From Oscillospiraceae bacterium (GTDB lineage: Bacteria; Bacillota; Clostridia; Oscillospirales; Acutalibacteraceae), in the NCBI GenBank assembly GCA_031270785.1, contig JAISWM010000093.1, forward strand, positions 1 through 12,184: a DNA stretch of 12,184 bases. Reading direction: 5' to 3'. Below are positions 11,082 to 12,184 of the stretch, piece after piece. The position numbers were made by a program, and so were the translations under genes. A model generated the notes under the pieces. The model was given only the letters and a program-made list of their open reading frames with translations, had not been told where the DNA came from and made no database searches. The stretch's first letter is position 1. Every line of letters begins with the position of its first letter.

Positions 11082-11127
11082 TAAGTTATACCAAATTTAA
11101 TTTAAAAATTGAAGGAGTATTACTATT

Positions 11128-11655
11128 ATGAAATTTAAAAAATTTATAGCACCGATTTGCACATTTGCTTTTATATTGTCCAATTTTATTAATGTTCATG
11201 CCGCAAATTATAAGGTGGTATTAGTCGGAAATTCGGAAACAGAAAAAACGAGCGTGCTTGCAAAGATGGCCGATGAAGGCCGTGTTTCTACAAGTGGAGC
11301 AACGATTGTAACGGTAAGAAATGATACACTCGAAATTTGGAACACTTCCGGCCAAGAGGAGTTTCGCTCTCTGATCCCCACGTATCTTAAAAGCGCGGAA
11401 ACAGTGGCCATTTTTGTGTCTCCTGATGTGCCTATGAATAGTGTCTATTACTGGAAAAACATGGTGGACGCAAACTGCTCCAGTGCAAAAATTGTATTAG
11501 CAGCAAATAAATGGGGATCGGCGGGTGATACGTTCTATGAAGAGCTTGAGCACACAGCAACAGCATTAGGAATAAATTTGGGTAATATATTTTGCGTAGA
11601 TGCCGGAACGGGTGATGGAATAGACCGTCTTACAGAGGGGTTACTGCCACAATAA
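11128..11655 (+). CDS. Rab/Ras-like small GTPase domain protein with an N-terminal signal peptide
   Basis: 175 residues; ATG 10 nt after GAAGGAG. Residues 1-25 form a classical Sec signal: basic MKFKK, hydrophobic FIAPICTFAFILSNF, likely cleavage after VHA (25). No lipobox is evident. The rest is one small-GTPase domain. The G1 region VVLVGNSETEKTS (30-42) aligns with Rab GDSGVGKSS, but the invariant Gly before Lys is Glu39. The switch I region has STSG (54-57), like Rab STIG. G3 is WNTSGQEEFRSL (71-82) for WDTAGQERFR, with Asp replaced by Asn72. Rab-like SVYYWKNMVD follows. G4 is NKWG (127-130) for NKxD; the base-selecting Asp is missing. The end VDAGTGDGIDRL aligns with the SAK region. Inference: an exported protein copied from, or mimicking, a eukaryotic Rab, perhaps acting on host membrane traffic and perhaps not hydrolysing GTP. 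A periplasmic/extracytoplasmic role is the alternative. It is a single gene with its own strong promoter. Confidence 0.85.
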   Translation: MKFKKFIAPICTFAFILSNFINVHAANYKVVLVGNSETEKTSVLAKMADEGRVSTSGATIVTVRNDTLEIWNTSGQEEFRSLIPTYLKSAETVAIFVSPDVPMNSVYYWKNMVDANCSSAKIVLAANKWGSAGDTFYEELEHTATALGINLGNIFCVDAGTGDGIDRLTEGLLPQ

Positions 11656-11824
11656 AACTTCCCCCTCCCTGCACTTTTTAGGGCAATATCCCGAAAAATG
11701 GGCTGTGACCTAAATTAGTGGATATAGCAATTTCACATCAGATTAACAATAACAATTACCGGTATATGTGATAAACACTACGTTTCTTAAACAAACGATA
11801 GTTAATGTTAAATGGAATTTCTAT
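11656..11824. other. intergenic stretch with a family A-like end
   Basis: GGCTGTGACCTAAATTAG at 11701-11718 is a degenerate family A terminus. On the minus strand 11740-11820 has two frames free of stops for about 20-25 codons, without a recognisable product. A pyrimidine-rich CTTCCCCCTCCCTG follows the GTPase stop, and I see no convincing terminator. Confidence 0.4.
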
Positions 11825-11938
11825 AAAATATCTTTCACCCCCGCCATTGGCGGGGGTGAAAGATATTATCAATTAATTTAGGCCGCAACCCGATTTGTGG
11901 TGAAGAAAGAAGAAGTTTCACTGTTGTGAAGCATCACC
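11825..11938. repeat. two family A fragments back to back
   Basis: First: AATATCTTTCACCCCCGCC, GGCGGGGGTGAAAGATATTA, TCAATTAATTTAGG, CCGCAACC (to 11890). Second: GAAGAAAGAAGAAGTTTCAC, TGTTGTGAAGCATCACC (to 11938), which reversed begins GGTGATGCTTC, like the arm that truncates glmU. The second terminus directly abuts the ricT relic. Confidence 0.65.
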
Positions 11939-12004
11939 TATGTCCTCTTCATAACGCAAGCAACACATTAATCTTCCGCAAGTGCCGGAAATTTTGCTGG
12001 GATT
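11939..12004 (-). pseudogene. ricT: 22-codon relic of ricT (yaaT), PSP1 domain
   Basis: Minus-strand codons read NPSKISGTCGRLMCCLRYEE, then DI. This is the strongly conserved Cys-rich signature of RicT/YaaT (PSP1 domain; typically …NPSKISG.CGRLMCCL.YE…), a component of the RicAFT complex that supports RNase Y-dependent RNA processing in Bacillus subtilis. The match ends exactly at a family A terminus on each side: A17 upstream (an in-frame TAA directly precedes the Asn codon) and the GGTGATGC arm at 11938 downstream. Nothing else of the gene, normally about 270-300 codons, is visible in the window. It is a dead fragment preserved between two repeats. An intact copy might exist elsewhere in the genome. 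Confidence 0.75.
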
Positions 12005-12096
12005 TTATGTCTCAAAATAGTTGAAATCCATTCTTTTCCCCCCCGCCTGTGGCGGGGGGGGGGAAAAGCTATTATCAACAAATTTGACCCACTACC
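12005..12096 (+). repeat. family A MITE copy A17 next to tRNA-Leu
   Basis: TTATGTCTCAAAATAGTTG, AAATCCATTC, stem CCCCCCCGCC/GGCGGGGGGG, GCTATTATCAACAAATTTG, ACCCACTACC. It is nearly full length. Its left terminus is degenerate and no target duplication is seen. It lies 19 nt past the 3' end of the tRNA gene. Confidence 0.8.
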
Positions 12097-12115
12097 CATA
12101 AAAAAATCAAGAGAT

Positions 12116-12184
12116 TGGTGCCCGAGACCGGACTTGAACCAGCACACCTTACGGCAACAGCTCCTAAAACTGTCGTGTATACCA
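12116..12184 (-). tRNA. tRNA-Leu (anticodon UAG), 5' part beyond the window
   Basis: On the minus strand the 3' end GGTCTCGGGCACCA carries an encoded CCA (12116-12118). The T arm is GCTGG/TTCAAGT/CCGGT. A class II variable arm lies around GCCGTAAGG. The anticodon arm ACAGT-TTTAGGA-GCTGT has a 7-nt loop whose positions 34-36 are TAG, reading CUA leucine codons. The preceding GGTATACACG fits the 3' part of a Leu D-arm. The rest of the D-arm and the 5' acceptor strand lie past the window end. Confidence 0.92.

Noticed and set aside
11018..11101. Short plus-strand frame starting MKKRFFKFLLICL upstream of the Rab-like gene
   Set aside because: It contains the promoter of the following gene, lacks a ribosome site and ends after 27 codons. 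It is at most a truncated signal-peptide start.
165..12096. CRISPR array, suggested by many similar palindromic repeats
   Set aside because: Copies are irregularly spaced, occur in both orientations, are nested in one another and carry target duplications. There are no uniform spacers and no cas genes.

Overview
The window is AT-rich and reads as part of a small, decaying genome of a host-associated Firmicute, most likely a clostridial (Oscillospirales-like) intracellular symbiont. The evidence for Clostridia is strong Shine-Dalgarno sites, NrdR and CorA sequences of clostridial type, a short prolyl-tRNA synthetase with a C-terminal zinc site, a GTP-type PEP carboxykinase and a tRNA with encoded CCA. 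The evidence for host association is a signal-peptide-bearing Rab/Ras-like GTPase, dead insertion sequences, gene relics and long intergenic stretches filled with mobile repeats. The lineage is inference from recalled family sequences; no search was run.

Layout. 1-1033: possible 3' end of a gene, palindromic repeats, and a dead IS1-family element (223-1033). 1034-2525: glmU reduced to its uridylyltransferase domain (minus strand), bounded on both sides by repeats, plus a second IS1 relic. 2526-3163: a glycine-rich small protein of unknown function with its own consensus promoter. 3164-4924: pckA. 5156-6592: proS. 7050-7298: an orphan 82-residue protein with a perfect sigma-70-type promoter. 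8097-9023: corA. 9540-10007: nrdR. 10444-10692: rpsT. 11128-11655: the secreted Rab-like GTPase. 11939-12004: a 22-codon relic of ricT. 12116 to the end: a tRNA-Leu(UAG) cut by the window edge.

The genes do not form an operon. They are mostly single units on both strands, and repeats sit in nearly every gap. The dominant repeat, called family A here, is about 90 bp, has a GC-rich hairpin core and imperfect IS1-like ends, and is flanked in five copies by exact 8-9 bp target duplications. It therefore behaves as a non-autonomous IS1-type element (MITE). It is nested inside older palindromic families (B, C, D, E and F, named here) whose ends are usually TATAGC-like. Copies of A have truncated glmU and supplied its stop codon, bracket the ricT relic, and landed at the nrdR -10 box and at the transcription start of the glycine-rich gene.

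The two most notable items are the exported Rab-like GTPase with degenerate nucleotide-binding motifs, a candidate host-directed protein, and the layered IS1-type MITE invasion that is reshaping genes and 5' leaders.
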